Source: JAHEFU01 sp020440645
GTDB taxonomy: Bacteria > 4484-113 > JAFGCY01
NCBI GenBank assembly: GCA_020440645.1
Contig: JAGRNR010000017.1
Location: 1 to 63,448, forward strand
Length of the DNA stretch: 63,448 nt
Direction: 5' to 3'
Shown here: positions 15,952 through 25,277 of the stretch, piece by piece
Position numbering within the stretch: the first letter of the stretch is position 1
Layout of the letters: every line of letters starts with the position of its first letter
The notes under the pieces: generated by a model
What the model was told of the DNA's origin: nothing
Databases searched by the model: none
Seen by the model: only the letters and a program-made list of their open reading frames with translations
Made by a program: the position numbers and the translations under genes

Positions 15952-16911
15952 TCAGCTGAGCGGATGCTCCAGCAGGAATTCGCGCACCAACTCGGCCGTG
16001 CGGTCCGGATCAGTGAGGAATGGCAGGTGTCCGCTGCCCTCCAGCAGTTCAAAGCGGCAGTCCGGAATGGCCTGCACCGCCTGCCGGGCGACTGCCGCGG
16101 GGGCCATGTCATGCTCGCCCCAGACCAGCAGCACCGGCTGCCTGAGGCTGGGCAACTCCGCACCGAGGTAGAGCTCCGGGCGGAAGCCGTTCAGGTCGGC
16201 GATGCGGGTCAGCAGGGTGGCCCATGCATCCTGGGTGCCTGGCAGCTGCAGGGCGGCGAGCCGCAGGCGGAAATACAGCTCCGGCAGGCTGTCCGGGTCG
16301 ATGGAGAACATGCCGCGGTACTGGGCGCGCAGCCCCTCCATGGTGGCAATCCCGGCCATGAAGGCTTCGGGAGCGCCAGGGGTGCCGCACAGTTCGGCAA
16401 GCTCCGGCCTGCATTCGCTGAACAGGCCGACCGGCATGCCGACGAGCACCAGCCTGTCAACGCGCTGCGGATGGTCAAGCGCCGTCGCCAGCGCGAAGAA
16501 GCCACCCATTGAGCCGGCCATCAGGGTGGCATGCTCAAGGCCGAGCGCATCCAGCAGCGAGCAGACGAAGTCTCCGGCATGCCGACGCAGTTCCACGCTG
16601 GAGTAGTCAAACTGATCCGTCAGGCCGAAGCCGGGACGGTCGATGCCGATAAGCTGCACATCATCCTGCAGCTCGGCCATCAGCGGAGCCCAGTCCGCGG
16701 CTTCCCCGTCCCCGCCATGCAAAAACAGCACCGGCTCGCCATCGCCAGCGAGCAGCAGGTGGACCCGCAGGGCCGGGTTGGCAATCTCGACGAACACTGA
16801 TTCGGCCTCGACGCCGTAGTGCTCCAGCAGCCGGCGCTCCAGCTCGCTGTAGCTTTCCGTCTCCTGCATCTGCACGGCCGGCTGTGCGGCCGCAATCCCA
16901 TTGATGAACAT
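15952..16911 (-). CDS. alpha/beta hydrolase
   Basis: A 319-residue cytosolic hydrolase. The start at 16911 is set by AAGGAG about nine bases upstream. An open frame continuing to 17007 lacks coding character. The fold landmarks are VLFLHGGDGEAADW (oxyanion), GIDRPGFGLTD, nucleophile elbow MAGSMGGFF with Ser, WGEHDMAP (acid) and GSGHLPF (base). No signal peptide. It lies 115 bp downstream of a TetR gene on the same strand and may be its regulatory target. The reaction (ester, epoxide or other) cannot be told from sequence. Confidence 0.9.
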   Translation of the reverse strand: MFINGIAAAQPAVQMQETESYSELERRLLEHYGVEAESVFVEIANPALRVHLLLAGDGEPVLFLHGGDGEAADWAPLMAELQDDVQLIGIDRPGFGLTDQFDYSSVELRRHAGDFVCSLLDALGLEHATLMAGSMGGFFALATALDHPQRVDRLVLVGMPVGLFSECRPELAELCGTPGAPEAFMAGIATMEGLRAQYRGMFSIDPDSLPELYFRLRLAALQLPGTQDAWATLLTRIADLNGFRPELYLGAELPSLRQPVLLVWGEHDMAPAAVARQAVQAIPDCRFELLEGSGHLPFLTDPDRTAELVREFLLEHPLS

Positions 16912-17026
16912 CGTGGTCTCCTTACTTGTACGAATGAACAGTGCCGGCGTGCAGGTGCACGCGGTTGGGGCCTGGGCCCATGTTGAATGTCGGAATCGTG
17001 CCGGCATCAGGTGCCGGCTGGTGTTG

Positions 17027-17656
17027 TCAGCGCTGTGCTGCCAGCCCCCGGATCATCACATCGAGCCAGCCGGCGGTGCGCTCCTCGAGGTCGGCACCAC
17101 CGCTGATCACGCGTGACATCTCATCCGTACCGAGCAGGGCGGCGAACAGGGCTGCCCCCGCCTGCTGCGGATCAAGCGCCTGATTGACAACGCCCTGCTG
17201 CTGCCCGCGGCTGATCAGTTCCGCGAAGGCCGCCACCGGGACCTCATACGATGCGGCGAACTCCGATCCCGGGCCGAAGCGCACCGTCATTTCCGAGGCC
17301 AGGCGCAGGAAGCTGCGCAGCGAGGGTTCCTCCTGCAGCAGGCGTGCGCGGGCCAGCAGCATGCCGCGGATCTGCTGCAGGGCATCGTCATGCCCGGCGG
17401 CTGCCTCGCGCATTGCTGCCACCAGCTGCTGCTGCTTGTCACGGAACACCGCCTGGGCCAGCTCATCCTTGGAGGCGAAGTGGTGGTAGAAGGCCCCCTT
17501 CGTCATCCCGGTCTGCGCGATGATCGCGTTGAGCGAGGCCCCGTCGTAGCCCTTCTGCTCGAACAGCTCCGCCGCCGTGTTGATGATCAGCGCGCGCGTC
17601 TGCGCACTGCGCTCCTGCTGGCTGCGCGATTCGTCCGGCTGTGTTTTCCGTGGCAC
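17027..17656 (-). CDS. TetR-family repressor
   Basis: A 209-residue regulator. The N-terminal helix-turn-helix spans about 18-65 (TRALIINTAAELFEQKGYDGASLNAIIAQ, TGMTKGAFYHHF, SKDEL) and resembles the AcrR/TetR_N domain. The C-terminal ligand domain is typical in size. The start is GTG with no ribosome site, six bases after a -10 element, and an 18-bp operator sits between -35 and -10. It is followed on the same strand by the alpha/beta hydrolase gene, the simplest candidate for co-regulation. Confidence 0.92.
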   Translation of the reverse strand: MPRKTQPDESRSQQERSAQTRALIINTAAELFEQKGYDGASLNAIIAQTGMTKGAFYHHFASKDELAQAVFRDKQQQLVAAMREAAAGHDDALQQIRGMLLARARLLQEEPSLRSFLRLASEMTVRFGPGSEFAASYEVPVAAFAELISRGQQQGVVNQALDPQQAGAALFAALLGTDEMSRVISGGADLEERTAGWLDVMIRGLAAQR

Positions 17657-17662
17657 GGAAGA

Positions 17663-17691
17663 AACATACCGCCCGGTCGGTATCTTGTCAA
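17663..17691 (-). promoter_or_regulatory. TetR promoter with internal operator
   Basis: On the minus strand: TTGACA (17686-17691), a 17-bp spacer, TATGTT (17663-17668), then six bases to GTG. The near-palindrome ATACCGCCCGGTCGGTAT (17666-17683, plus strand) fills the spacer and overlaps the -10, the standard arrangement for TetR autorepression. Confidence 0.82.
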
Positions 17692-17726
17692 GCGGTTCCG
17701 GGGAAATTCCAGTGAGTGGCCGGAAG

Positions 17727-19466
17727 CTAGACCTGGAAGCGGTTCACCAATTCATGCAACCTGCCCGCCAGGCCGGCCAGGTTGTCGGCGTTGCCTGAGA
17801 TCTGGCGGATGCTTTCGGTCTGCTTCTGGGTGGCATGGCTGACCTGCTCGCTGGCGGCGGCATTGTCAACCGCGAGCGCACTGACGGACTCCATCACCTG
17901 CACCACCTCGTTGGTGGTGGCATAGACTTCCTCCGCCGCGGCACTGATGCTCTGCACGCGCTCGCTGAGCACCTGCACGCCGTTGACAATCTCGGACAGG
18001 CGGCCGGAGGCCTCGTCCACTGCCCCGGCACCCTCGGTGACCTGCTGCTCACTGGTGGAGATCGCCTCCAGCACGTGCAGCATCTCGGACTCGATGCCGG
18101 TCACCAGGCTGGTGATGCTGCCGGCCGCCTCATTGGATTCCTCCGCCAGCTTGCGCACCTCCTCGGCCACCACGGCGAAGCCGCGTCCGGCATCCCCGGC
18201 GCGGGCGGCCTCGATCGCGGCATTGAGCGCCAGCAGGTTGGTCTGGTCGGCGATGCGGGTGATGATCGTGATGAACTCGGCGATGCTCTTGGTCTTCTCA
18301 CCTAGCGCGTTGACAATCGCCATCGTGCCCTGCACGCTGCCGGCAGCCTCGCTGATGATGCGCGAGGCCTCGCTGGCCTGGCGGCGGCCGGACTCACCCT
18401 GGCTGGCGGCCTCGGACACGAAGGACACGATGCCCTCGATGTCGCGGCTGACGCCCTCGATCGCGGTGGCCGCCTCGCGCATGTTCTGGCGGGCGTCGCC
18501 AAGCTGCAGGTTGGTGTCGTTCGTGCCGCTGGCAACCTGGCGGATGCTCTGCTCGACCTCACCGATGCTGCGGCTGGATTCCTCCGCACCGGCCAGCAGC
18601 TCCTGCGAGCTGCCGGACACCGCCACGGCGGCTTCGCTGACCTGGCGGATCATCTGCGCCGTGCTGTCCTTCATCTCGAGGAAGGCGCGGGTCATGCTGC
18701 CGATCTCATCGCCGCGCGCACTGAGCTGCAGCTGCTGTGTGAAGTCGCCGGCGGACATCGCCTGGGCCGCGCTGGACAGCTGCGAAACCGGGCGGATCAC
18801 CGACAGCAGGGTCATGATCAGCATCACGATCACGGCTGACAACAGGATGATCGAACCGAGCGAGGCCCAGAGGATCTCCTGGCTGCGCAGGCTGATCTCA
18901 TCCTGGTTGGAGGTGACGGCCCCGATCGCATCCTTGAACTCACCCTCGATCTCGGCCACCATCGTCTCGGCCATGTCATTGATGTTGCCGGCCACCAGGT
19001 CGAACTCGTCCATCATCGCGTTGCCACCGGAGGGACCACGGTCCACATAGGCCTGGGCCATCAGCGTGCCGGTTGCATAGAATTCGTCAAATGCCCGGTT
19101 CATCTCGTCCAGCTCCGCCTCGCGCTCCGGCTGGTGCTCATGCAGGTAGGCAATCTGCTCGTGGAAGATGGCGGCCCACTTGTCCGCCTCATCGAAGCCG
19201 TCGTCCAGCCCGTCCAGCCCGCGGGTGCTCGAGATGTCCTGCAGCCACTGCTGCACCTGCACCACCGCCAGCTTGGCCGTGTTGCAGGCCTGCAGCGATG
19301 GGTAGAGCTCGCCGCTGATGTTAGTGACGGCCTCGTTCACGGTCTCATCATTGCTGGCCAGCCCGGCCATGTTGGCCTGGTTCATGCGGATCACGGTGAA
19401 GGTGGCCGCGACGGCAACGGCAAGCGTCACGGCGATCAGTATGTTCAGCCTGGTCCTGAGTGTCAT
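17727..19466 (-). CDS. methyl-accepting chemotaxis protein
   Basis: A 579-residue inner-membrane chemoreceptor. The start at 19466 follows GAGGGA. An upstream open frame adds 21 unlikely residues. TM1 is at about 8-28, followed by a roughly 155-residue periplasmic helical bundle with no recognised ligand pocket, then TM2 near 200-222, a HAMP linker (IRPVSQLSSAAQAMSAGDFT) and the long cytoplasmic coiled coil. The hairpin tip NLLALNAAIEAARAGDAGRG with FAVVAEEVRKLAEES is canonical for binding CheA/CheW. No C-terminal CheR-tethering pentapeptide is seen. No other chemotaxis genes lie in the window, so the signalling partners are elsewhere. Confidence 0.95.
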   Translation of the reverse strand: MTLRTRLNILIAVTLAVAVAATFTVIRMNQANMAGLASNDETVNEAVTNISGELYPSLQACNTAKLAVVQVQQWLQDISSTRGLDGLDDGFDEADKWAAIFHEQIAYLHEHQPEREAELDEMNRAFDEFYATGTLMAQAYVDRGPSGGNAMMDEFDLVAGNINDMAETMVAEIEGEFKDAIGAVTSNQDEISLRSQEILWASLGSIILLSAVIVMLIMTLLSVIRPVSQLSSAAQAMSAGDFTQQLQLSARGDEIGSMTRAFLEMKDSTAQMIRQVSEAAVAVSGSSQELLAGAEESSRSIGEVEQSIRQVASGTNDTNLQLGDARQNMREAATAIEGVSRDIEGIVSFVSEAASQGESGRRQASEASRIISEAAGSVQGTMAIVNALGEKTKSIAEFITIITRIADQTNLLALNAAIEAARAGDAGRGFAVVAEEVRKLAEESNEAAGSITSLVTGIESEMLHVLEAISTSEQQVTEGAGAVDEASGRLSEIVNGVQVLSERVQSISAAAEEVYATTNEVVQVMESVSALAVDNAAASEQVSHATQKQTESIRQISGNADNLAGLAGRLHELVNRFQV

Positions 19467-19645
19467 TTGTCCCTCTGTTATTCCTGTTCGGAAGCGCAAT
19501 CCGGCCAACCACACCACGGTTGGCAACACCTGTGCGGAAATTCTATTGTTTTTGTGGCCCGCGCGGTTTCACACGCGATTAGCGTTTGATGAATTCGCGG
19601 TAAGGGAGGGTTGGGGCTCCGAGCGGGAAGCGATCCAGGCCGGGC

Positions 19646-20413
19646 CTAGTCCGGCGGGTTGCCGGTATGGGCGCCGATCTGCAGGTAGCCCGGACTGGTG
19701 CGCACGGTGTCAACGTTGATGTCCCCGGCGAAGCCGCCCATGTCAATCACCGGCAGGGCCTGGTCGAAGTCCAGCCCGAGCCCGCTGAGGCCGATGTTGA
19801 CGGGACCGAGTTCCAGCTCGCCGAGTTCGAAACTCACGTTCGGCGAGCCGTCGGCCACGAAGCGGCCCTTGGCCCCGAGCTTGACCTTGCCCAGCAGCTT
19901 GTTCTTCTTCTTGGCAACCAGCTTGACGCCGTCCTCTTCAATGCTGAGCTGCGGCTCGAGCAGGCCCTCGGCCTCGATCAGCGGCCCGAGCCGCTCCTGC
20001 AGGTGCTGTTCGGCGACCTTGATGGACAGGTAGGCGAAGTCCAGCGCGGTCAGTTCCGCCTTCTCGCCGCGCAGGATGCCGCGCATGTTGAAGTCGATGC
20101 CGCGGGCCTCGAAATGCAGGTCCTCAACCGGGATGCCATCGATCACGGCATGCTCGCTCTCCACCGTGAAGCGTGGCAGGTAGCCGCGCAAGGTGCGGCC
20201 GAGCATGCCGCGGTGGATATTCACCCTGGCGTCTTCCGACAGCGCGAACTCGCGGCGCACGGCGGATTCGAGGCGGCGGTCGAGCTGGGGCATCAGGATG
20301 AAGTTGACGAGGCTGAGCAGCAGCACGAGCACGCTGGCCGTCCCGACCAGGATATTTCCCGCCAGGTTGCGGCGGCGGTGCTCCTGCCTGCTGTCCCGTT
20401 GCACATCCGACAC
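19646..20413 (-). CDS. DUF2993/LmeA-like membrane-anchored protein
   Basis: A 255-residue protein with one N-terminal membrane segment (ILVGTASVLVLLLSLVNFILM) followed by a beta-rich domain that begins LDRRLESAVRREFALSEDARVNI and has GILRGEKAELTALDFAYLSI. This resembles the DUF2993 family, whose mycobacterial member LmeA binds phospholipid. A tubular lipid-binding role in the envelope is inferred. The start is GTG with no ribosome site. AATAAT lies six bases upstream, matching the leaderless pattern elsewhere. Confidence 0.65.
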   Translation of the reverse strand: MSDVQRDSRQEHRRRNLAGNILVGTASVLVLLLSLVNFILMPQLDRRLESAVRREFALSEDARVNIHRGMLGRTLRGYLPRFTVESEHAVIDGIPVEDLHFEARGIDFNMRGILRGEKAELTALDFAYLSIKVAEQHLQERLGPLIEAEGLLEPQLSIEEDGVKLVAKKKNKLLGKVKLGAKGRFVADGSPNVSFELGELELGPVNIGLSGLGLDFDQALPVIDMGGFAGDINVDTVRTSPGYLQIGAHTGNPPD

Positions 20414-20465
20414 ATATCTATTATTACCGCCCAGCAGAATCTCTAGCAGTTTCAGGCAGATTCCC

Positions 20466-20494
20466 TTGACAAGGGACCGGTGGTCTGTTATTAA
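20466..20494 (+). promoter_or_regulatory. promoter and probable operator of the TetR-SDR operon
   Basis: TTGACA (20466-20471), a 17-bp spacer and TATTAA (20489-20494). GACCGGTGGTC, a 4-3-4 inverted repeat, lies in the spacer, and a further GGTC/GACC pair straddles the -10. The predicted leader is only about 11 bases long and lacks a ribosome site. Confidence 0.75.
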
Positions 20495-20511
20495 ATGACC
20501 ATCAGTCTCTT

Positions 20512-21177
20512 ATGATGAGCAAGCAGGAACAGCAGGAATGGATCCGGGCGCGGCAGCCTGAGCAGATTGAGGAGCGCCGCCGGACGATCCTCGCCACGGC
20601 AAGGGAGATGCTGGCCGGGCGGGATTTCCGTGAGCTGAGCCTCAATGAGCTGGCGCGCCAGGCGGGCTTCACCAAGAGCAATCTCTACCGCTACTTCGGC
20701 TCGATGGAGGAGATCTTCCTCGAGATCTATGCGGAGGAGACCTGCGGCTGGTGCCGTGGCATGGCGGAAGCGCTGGACAGCCTGAAGCCTGGCTGCGGAG
20801 CGGATGCGATTGCGGCTGGCCTCGTGCAGCAGACCCTGCACCGGCGGCTGTTGCTGAAGCTGATGCCGATGCTTGGCAACGTGCTGGAGCGCAACAGCAG
20901 CGAGGAGGCGATCCTGCGTTTCAAGCTCGGCATGCTGGACGACCTGCAGCTGCTTGAAGCGGCACTGCGGCGCGTGTTGCCGGAGCTGCCGCAGGATGCA
21001 ATGCCGCTCCTGACGCATGGCTTCCATGCCATGGTGGCCGGCATGGCCCAGTCCTGCGAACCGAATGAGGCGGTGCAGCGGGTGATGGAGCATCCGCGCC
21101 TGCAGGGCATGCGGATGGATGTGAACGAGAGGCTGACGAAGGCGGGCAGTGCCCTGATCAGGGGCCTGTGCATCTGA
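20512..21177 (+). CDS. TetR-family regulator of the SDR operon
   Basis: A 221-residue protein. The helix-turn-helix at about 20-68 includes RRRTILATAREMLAGRDF, LSLNELARQAGFTKSNLYRYF and SMEEIFLE. The ligand domain is unrecognised. ATGATG leaves two possible starts. It is the first gene of a tight operon: the next gene begins 20 bp after its stop and the third 24 bp after that. Repression of its own operon is likely, given the inverted repeat in the promoter spacer. Confidence 0.92.
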   Translation: MMSKQEQQEWIRARQPEQIEERRRTILATAREMLAGRDFRELSLNELARQAGFTKSNLYRYFGSMEEIFLEIYAEETCGWCRGMAEALDSLKPGCGADAIAAGLVQQTLHRRLLLKLMPMLGNVLERNSSEEAILRFKLGMLDDLQLLEAALRRVLPELPQDAMPLLTHGFHAMVAGMAQSCEPNEAVQRVMEHPRLQGMRMDVNERLTKAGSALIRGLCI

Positions 21178-21197
21178 TTATGACAACGGAGGCAAAC

Positions 21198-22172
21198 ATG
21201 GAAAGCACCGACAGGACGGGCTTTGGCCCGACGACGACGGCGGATGATGTACTGGCGGGGATTGACCTGCATGGCAGGCTCGTGCTCGTGACCGGCGCAT
21301 CAAGCGGCATCGGTGCCGAGACGGCACGGGCCATGGCGGCGCGCGGGGCGCAGCTGGTGCTTGCGCTGCGAAACATGGAGAAGGGAGAGCAGGTGGCGCA
21401 GGAGATCCGCGCATCCACCGGTAATGCAGCAGTGGAGCTGCTGAAGCTGGAGCTGGACTCGCTGGATTCAGTGCGGGATGCTGCGGCGGAGTTCCTATCG
21501 CGGCATGACAGGCTGGACCTGCTGCTCAACAACGCCGGTGTGATGGCCTGCCCATTCGGGCATACCACCGACGGATACGAAATGCAGTTCGGCACGAACC
21601 ACCTCGGGCATTTCCTGTTCACGGGACAGCTGCTGCCGGCACTGTTGCGCCCAAGCTCGGCGCGGGTTGTCAACCTCAGTTCGCGCGGGCACCGCTTCTC
21701 GCCGGTGGTGTTTGAGGACATCGGCTTTGAGCAGCGGGAGTACAACAAGTGGGCAGCCTACGGCCAGTCCAAGACCACCAACATCCTGCATGCGGTGGAA
21801 CTGGACCGGCGCTTCGCGTCCCAGGGCCTGCGGGCTTTCGCCGTGCATCCCGGCGCGATCATCACTGAGCTGGGGCGGCACATGTCCGAGGAGGACATCG
21901 CGCAGATGACCGCGCGCATCAAGGATACGGACACACTGATCAAGAGCATCCCGATGGGCGCTGCCACGAGCTGCTATGCGGCAACTGCACCCGAGCTTGA
22001 AGGCATGGGCGGCCGCTACCTGGCGGATTGCCAGCTGGTGGAGATTGACGACGACCCGGCAGCGCTGCAGGGCCTGGCCTCCTACGCCGTTGACGCGGCC
22101 AGTGCCGCCAGGCTGTGGGAGCTGTCGGAACAGATGACCGGCGCGCAGTTCAGCGCGGCGGCAGCGGTATAG
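21198..22172 (+). CDS. short-chain dehydrogenase/reductase, retinol-dehydrogenase/WWOX-like
   Basis: A 324-residue cytosolic oxidoreductase. GGAGG seven bases upstream selects ATG 21198 over the ATG at 21180. Landmarks: cofactor loop TGASSGIG near residue 36, LLNNAGVMACP, LSSRGH with the catalytic Ser region, and YGQSKTTN (Tyr-x-x-x-Lys). The N-terminal extension and the length match the atypical SDR group that includes WWOX and RDH-like proteins. Reduction of a carbonyl or oxidation of an alcohol with NADP is expected. The substrate is unknown. Confidence 0.92.
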   Translation: MESTDRTGFGPTTTADDVLAGIDLHGRLVLVTGASSGIGAETARAMAARGAQLVLALRNMEKGEQVAQEIRASTGNAAVELLKLELDSLDSVRDAAAEFLSRHDRLDLLLNNAGVMACPFGHTTDGYEMQFGTNHLGHFLFTGQLLPALLRPSSARVVNLSSRGHRFSPVVFEDIGFEQREYNKWAAYGQSKTTNILHAVELDRRFASQGLRAFAVHPGAIITELGRHMSEEDIAQMTARIKDTDTLIKSIPMGAATSCYAATAPELEGMGGRYLADCQLVEIDDDPAALQGLASYAVDAASAARLWELSEQMTGAQFSAAAAV

Positions 22173-22196
22173 CCAACTAGCGAAAGGAGAAAGCAA

Positions 22197-23021
22197 ATGG
22201 ACAGGAAAGTGATTCTCGTGACCGGGGCATCCTCCGGCATCGGCAGGGCCACGGCCCTGCATTTCCAGCAGGCGGGCTGGAATGTGGTTGCCACGATGCG
22301 CAGCCCGGAGAAGGAAGCGGAACTCAACAAGCTTGAAAATGTGCTGGTAACGAGGCTTGACGTACTGGATTCGCAGTCGATCAGCGAGGCTGTCAACGCC
22401 GCGGTGGAACGCTTCGGCGGGATTGAGGTGCTTGTCAACAATGCCGGCTATGGTGCCTACGGCCCGCTGGAGGCCTTCCCGTTGGAAGGCATCCGCCGCC
22501 AGTTCGATACCAATGTACTTGGCCTGCTGGAGGTCACCAGGGCAGTGCTGCCGCATATGCGCAGGGCCGGCAGCGGACACATCGTCAACATTTCCTCAAT
22601 CGGCGGGCGAGTTACTTTCCCGCTGGGCACGCTCTACCACGGTACGAAATGGGCCGTGGAAGGGATCTCGGAGGCGCTGAGCTATGAACTGCGGCATATT
22701 GGCATCCGGGTCAAAGTCGTGGAGCCCGGTGCGATTGCCACGGACTTCGCCGGCCGCAGCTTCGACTTCACCAATGACGAGGGCATGGCCGAGTACCAGC
22801 CGGTGGTGCAGAACCTCTGGAGCGGCTTCGGCGCTGCACTTGAGCAGACCTCTCCACCGAGTGTTGTGGCCGAGGTGATCATGTCGGCGGTGACGGATGG
22901 CAGCGACAGGCTGCGCTACCAGGCCGGGGATGATGCCGTGGCAATCGTGGCCCAGCGCGAGATGCATGGCGACGAGGCCTGGATGGCCGGCATCCGCCAG
23001 CGCTTCGGGATCCGCGGGTGA
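22197..23021 (+). CDS. classical short-chain dehydrogenase/reductase
   Basis: A 274-residue oxidoreductase preceded by AAAGGAGAA. The Rossmann motif TGASSGIGRA at residues 10-19, NNAG near 84, ISSIGG (Ser) and YHGTKWA (Tyr-x-x-x-Lys) are intact. VEPGAIATDFAGRS after the active site is typical of the 17-beta-hydroxysteroid-dehydrogenase-like group. It is the last gene of the TetR-SDR-SDR operon and its stop codon directly abuts the stop of the convergent lipoprotein gene. Confidence 0.92.
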   Translation: MDRKVILVTGASSGIGRATALHFQQAGWNVVATMRSPEKEAELNKLENVLVTRLDVLDSQSISEAVNAAVERFGGIEVLVNNAGYGAYGPLEAFPLEGIRRQFDTNVLGLLEVTRAVLPHMRRAGSGHIVNISSIGGRVTFPLGTLYHGTKWAVEGISEALSYELRHIGIRVKVVEPGAIATDFAGRSFDFTNDEGMAEYQPVVQNLWSGFGAALEQTSPPSVVAEVIMSAVTDGSDRLRYQAGDDAVAIVAQREMHGDEAWMAGIRQRFGIRG

Positions 23022-25058
23022 TCAGTCGAAGCGCACCGCGTAGCGAACGCGCTGCTGGGCTTCATCGGTGTAGAGTGCACAGGGCTGGCCGTTGATCGTC
23101 TGCAGGTCCATCTGGATGTGATTCGAGGGCCAGGACTGGATGTTGTCAATCTTTTCATGCTGCCAGGCGCCGGAGCCGTCGGTCTCGCTGTTGAGGGCGA
23201 AGTACAGCTTGTAGTCCCCGGTGAAGTACATGATCCCGGGACCGGCGGTCGTGTAGCAGAGCAGCGGCACATGCCCGTCGAGCACGATGTCGCCCAGTGT
23301 GGATCCATGCAGGATCGTGGTGTCCGGGTCCAGCCAGCGGTACTCGAGCGTGAAAGTGTCAGTGATGCCGTGCTGCACAACATAGCAGAAGCCGACGGCC
23401 CCGGCCTGGCCAACCATGTTGCCGGGAATCAGCCTCTCAACCGGATCGCTGAGCTCGAACAGCTCGCTCCAGTCAAACTGTGAGCTGCCACTGGCAGTGG
23501 ATGAGCGCATCAGCGAGACCCTGCCCTTGAGGCCGGCTTCATCCCACCTGTTATGGAGTATCACCGGGCTGCCGGCGAAGACCCCGACGCTTGGCAGGCT
23601 GCCGCTGCGTTCGTGGTTGTCAGCGCGAACGACGGTCCAGCCGCTGGCGCCGTACTGGTCGTCCGAGACCGCATAGCGCAACCCGGTGTTCGTGATGTCA
23701 TCGTAGGCAATCGCCGGGAAGCCGTTCACCATCTCCAGATCACATTCGTCGCCAATCCAGCCGGCGTAGTCATCCACCGTGATGCTCTGCCAGTCCGCTG
23801 CACTGCTGCCCTGGGGCGTGCTGGCATGACTGTAGATCAGGTCGTGCGGCGGGGGATTCTGTCCCCAGGCGATGGCCGGACGGCCGTTGATGTTCGCCAG
23901 CGAGGCGTTCTCGCCGGGATAGCCGTTGCTGCCATCCTCCACCACGACATGCTGCCAGTCCCCGGGGTCGGCTCCGTATGGCGTTGCGGCAACCGCGTAC
24001 ATGAGCTTTGTATCCTGCTGGTAGACCGCCGCCGGGTAGCCGTTGATCTCACGCAGGCTGAAGCCGATGTTCGTGGCGGAGAGGGACTTGTTGAGATCCA
24101 GCGTCAGCCAGCCGGTGCAGGTCATTTCCACCGCGAAGGCGGAAATGGCACCCTGATCATCCTGGACCTGCACCGTGATGTTCCAGCGCCCGGGGTGCGG
24201 CAGGCTGTAGCTGAGCGTTGCCAGTCCCTGGGCGGCGGCCTCCTGCCCGGGTTCGCCGAAGAGGTTGTCGCCGTCCAGATCCCAGGCGTAGTCAACGATG
24301 CTGCCATCCGGGTCCATGGACTGCGTGGCATCCAGGTTCACAATCGTGCCCAGCGGGCCCTTCTCAGGGCTTGCCGTCAGGAAGGCTTCAGGTGCGGAGT
24401 TGCCACCGCTGCCATCCGTTGCCAGGAGGCCGTCCTCGATCGCAGGCGAAGCGGCACTGCCCTGCGCTGGGACATAGCCGAGCACAGTGCAGTACACGTT
24501 ACGCAGTGGACTGAGGAAGCCGGCCTGGGTCCCCGGCGGCAGGTAGACATCCGCTTCATGGACCGAGAAGGGACCGAACCAGTCCCAGCGGCCTGTGTCG
24601 AAGTCGGCAACGGCCACCCAGTAGGGAGCGGAGGGATCGCCGGACTGGCCGACCAGCGCTTCGTCACTGACATGCAGGCGGAAACGTTGCGGCAATTCAC
24701 CGGCCGGCAGGTTCAGGCTGTACATCGCCCAGGCTGGCTGGCCGGGCTGCACATCCAGCGCGTATGCGTCACTGCCTGCTACCGGATGGTTGCCGGCACC
24801 CTGGTCGAGGCTGTAATCGGTACCGATGAAGGAATATGCCTTCTCACTGCTGGTGCGCAGCACTGCTGCATCCACCGGCAGTCCAGCGAGGCCGGGAAGT
24901 TGTGTTGCAGGCAGGAAGCTGATGCTGCCGGACTGCAGGTTCGCCGGAAGCTGCGGTGAGAGCTGTCCTGTCGCCGCTTGATGGTTGGCGCTGCAGGAAA
25001 CGAGCACGCCGCACAGGGCAAGCGAAGCAAACAGCCGCATGCTGGCAGGAATTCGCAT
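23022..25058 (-). CDS. GRW-domain lipoprotein with PKD module and propeller-like repeats
   Basis: A 678-residue protein. AAGGAG upstream fixes the start at 25058, giving a lipoprotein signal (LALCGVLVSCS). Residues about 95-215 contain the shared domain: AWAMYSLNL, YWVAVADFDTGRWDWFGPF, GFLSPLRNVYC. A PKD module follows (APEAFLTASPEKGPLGTIVNLDATQSMDPDGSI, given here in parts: SMDPDGSIVDYAWDLDGDN). The C-terminal 400 residues hold about seven divergent copies of a NGxPAIAYxx...LRYA repeat, suggesting a beta-propeller. Surface-exposed binding is inferred. No catalytic motif is visible. The reading frame continues upstream to 25211 but is not coding-like. Confidence 0.8.
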   Translation of the reverse strand: MRIPASMRLFASLALCGVLVSCSANHQAATGQLSPQLPANLQSGSISFLPATQLPGLAGLPVDAAVLRTSSEKAYSFIGTDYSLDQGAGNHPVAGSDAYALDVQPGQPAWAMYSLNLPAGELPQRFRLHVSDEALVGQSGDPSAPYWVAVADFDTGRWDWFGPFSVHEADVYLPPGTQAGFLSPLRNVYCTVLGYVPAQGSAASPAIEDGLLATDGSGGNSAPEAFLTASPEKGPLGTIVNLDATQSMDPDGSIVDYAWDLDGDNLFGEPGQEAAAQGLATLSYSLPHPGRWNITVQVQDDQGAISAFAVEMTCTGWLTLDLNKSLSATNIGFSLREINGYPAAVYQQDTKLMYAVAATPYGADPGDWQHVVVEDGSNGYPGENASLANINGRPAIAWGQNPPPHDLIYSHASTPQGSSAADWQSITVDDYAGWIGDECDLEMVNGFPAIAYDDITNTGLRYAVSDDQYGASGWTVVRADNHERSGSLPSVGVFAGSPVILHNRWDEAGLKGRVSLMRSSTASGSSQFDWSELFELSDPVERLIPGNMVGQAGAVGFCYVVQHGITDTFTLEYRWLDPDTTILHGSTLGDIVLDGHVPLLCYTTAGPGIMYFTGDYKLYFALNSETDGSGAWQHEKIDNIQSWPSNHIQMDLQTINGQPCALYTDEAQQRVRYAVRFD

Positions 25059-25277
25059 ACCGGTCTCCTTTGCCGGAGATTGCGGCGGCAAGTCGATTCG
25101 CCGCGCGGGGATATCAAATAAAGTATATGTCATATCTGTTTTATCCGCTACATTTGGATAACATGCGGCTAAGTGAGCCCACCAAATCCAGTTGATCCGC
25201 GATCTCCACACTTTCGCAAGACTCAGGCTTCATGATTTGGGTAGTGATAGTTGGCCAGCCTGGCCAAGAGGGATCAT

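Noticed and set aside
15793..16512. 239-codon open frame entering the alpha/beta hydrolase gene from the other strand
   Set aside because: It overlaps most of a gene with intact catalytic motifs, and its first part is low-complexity Ala.
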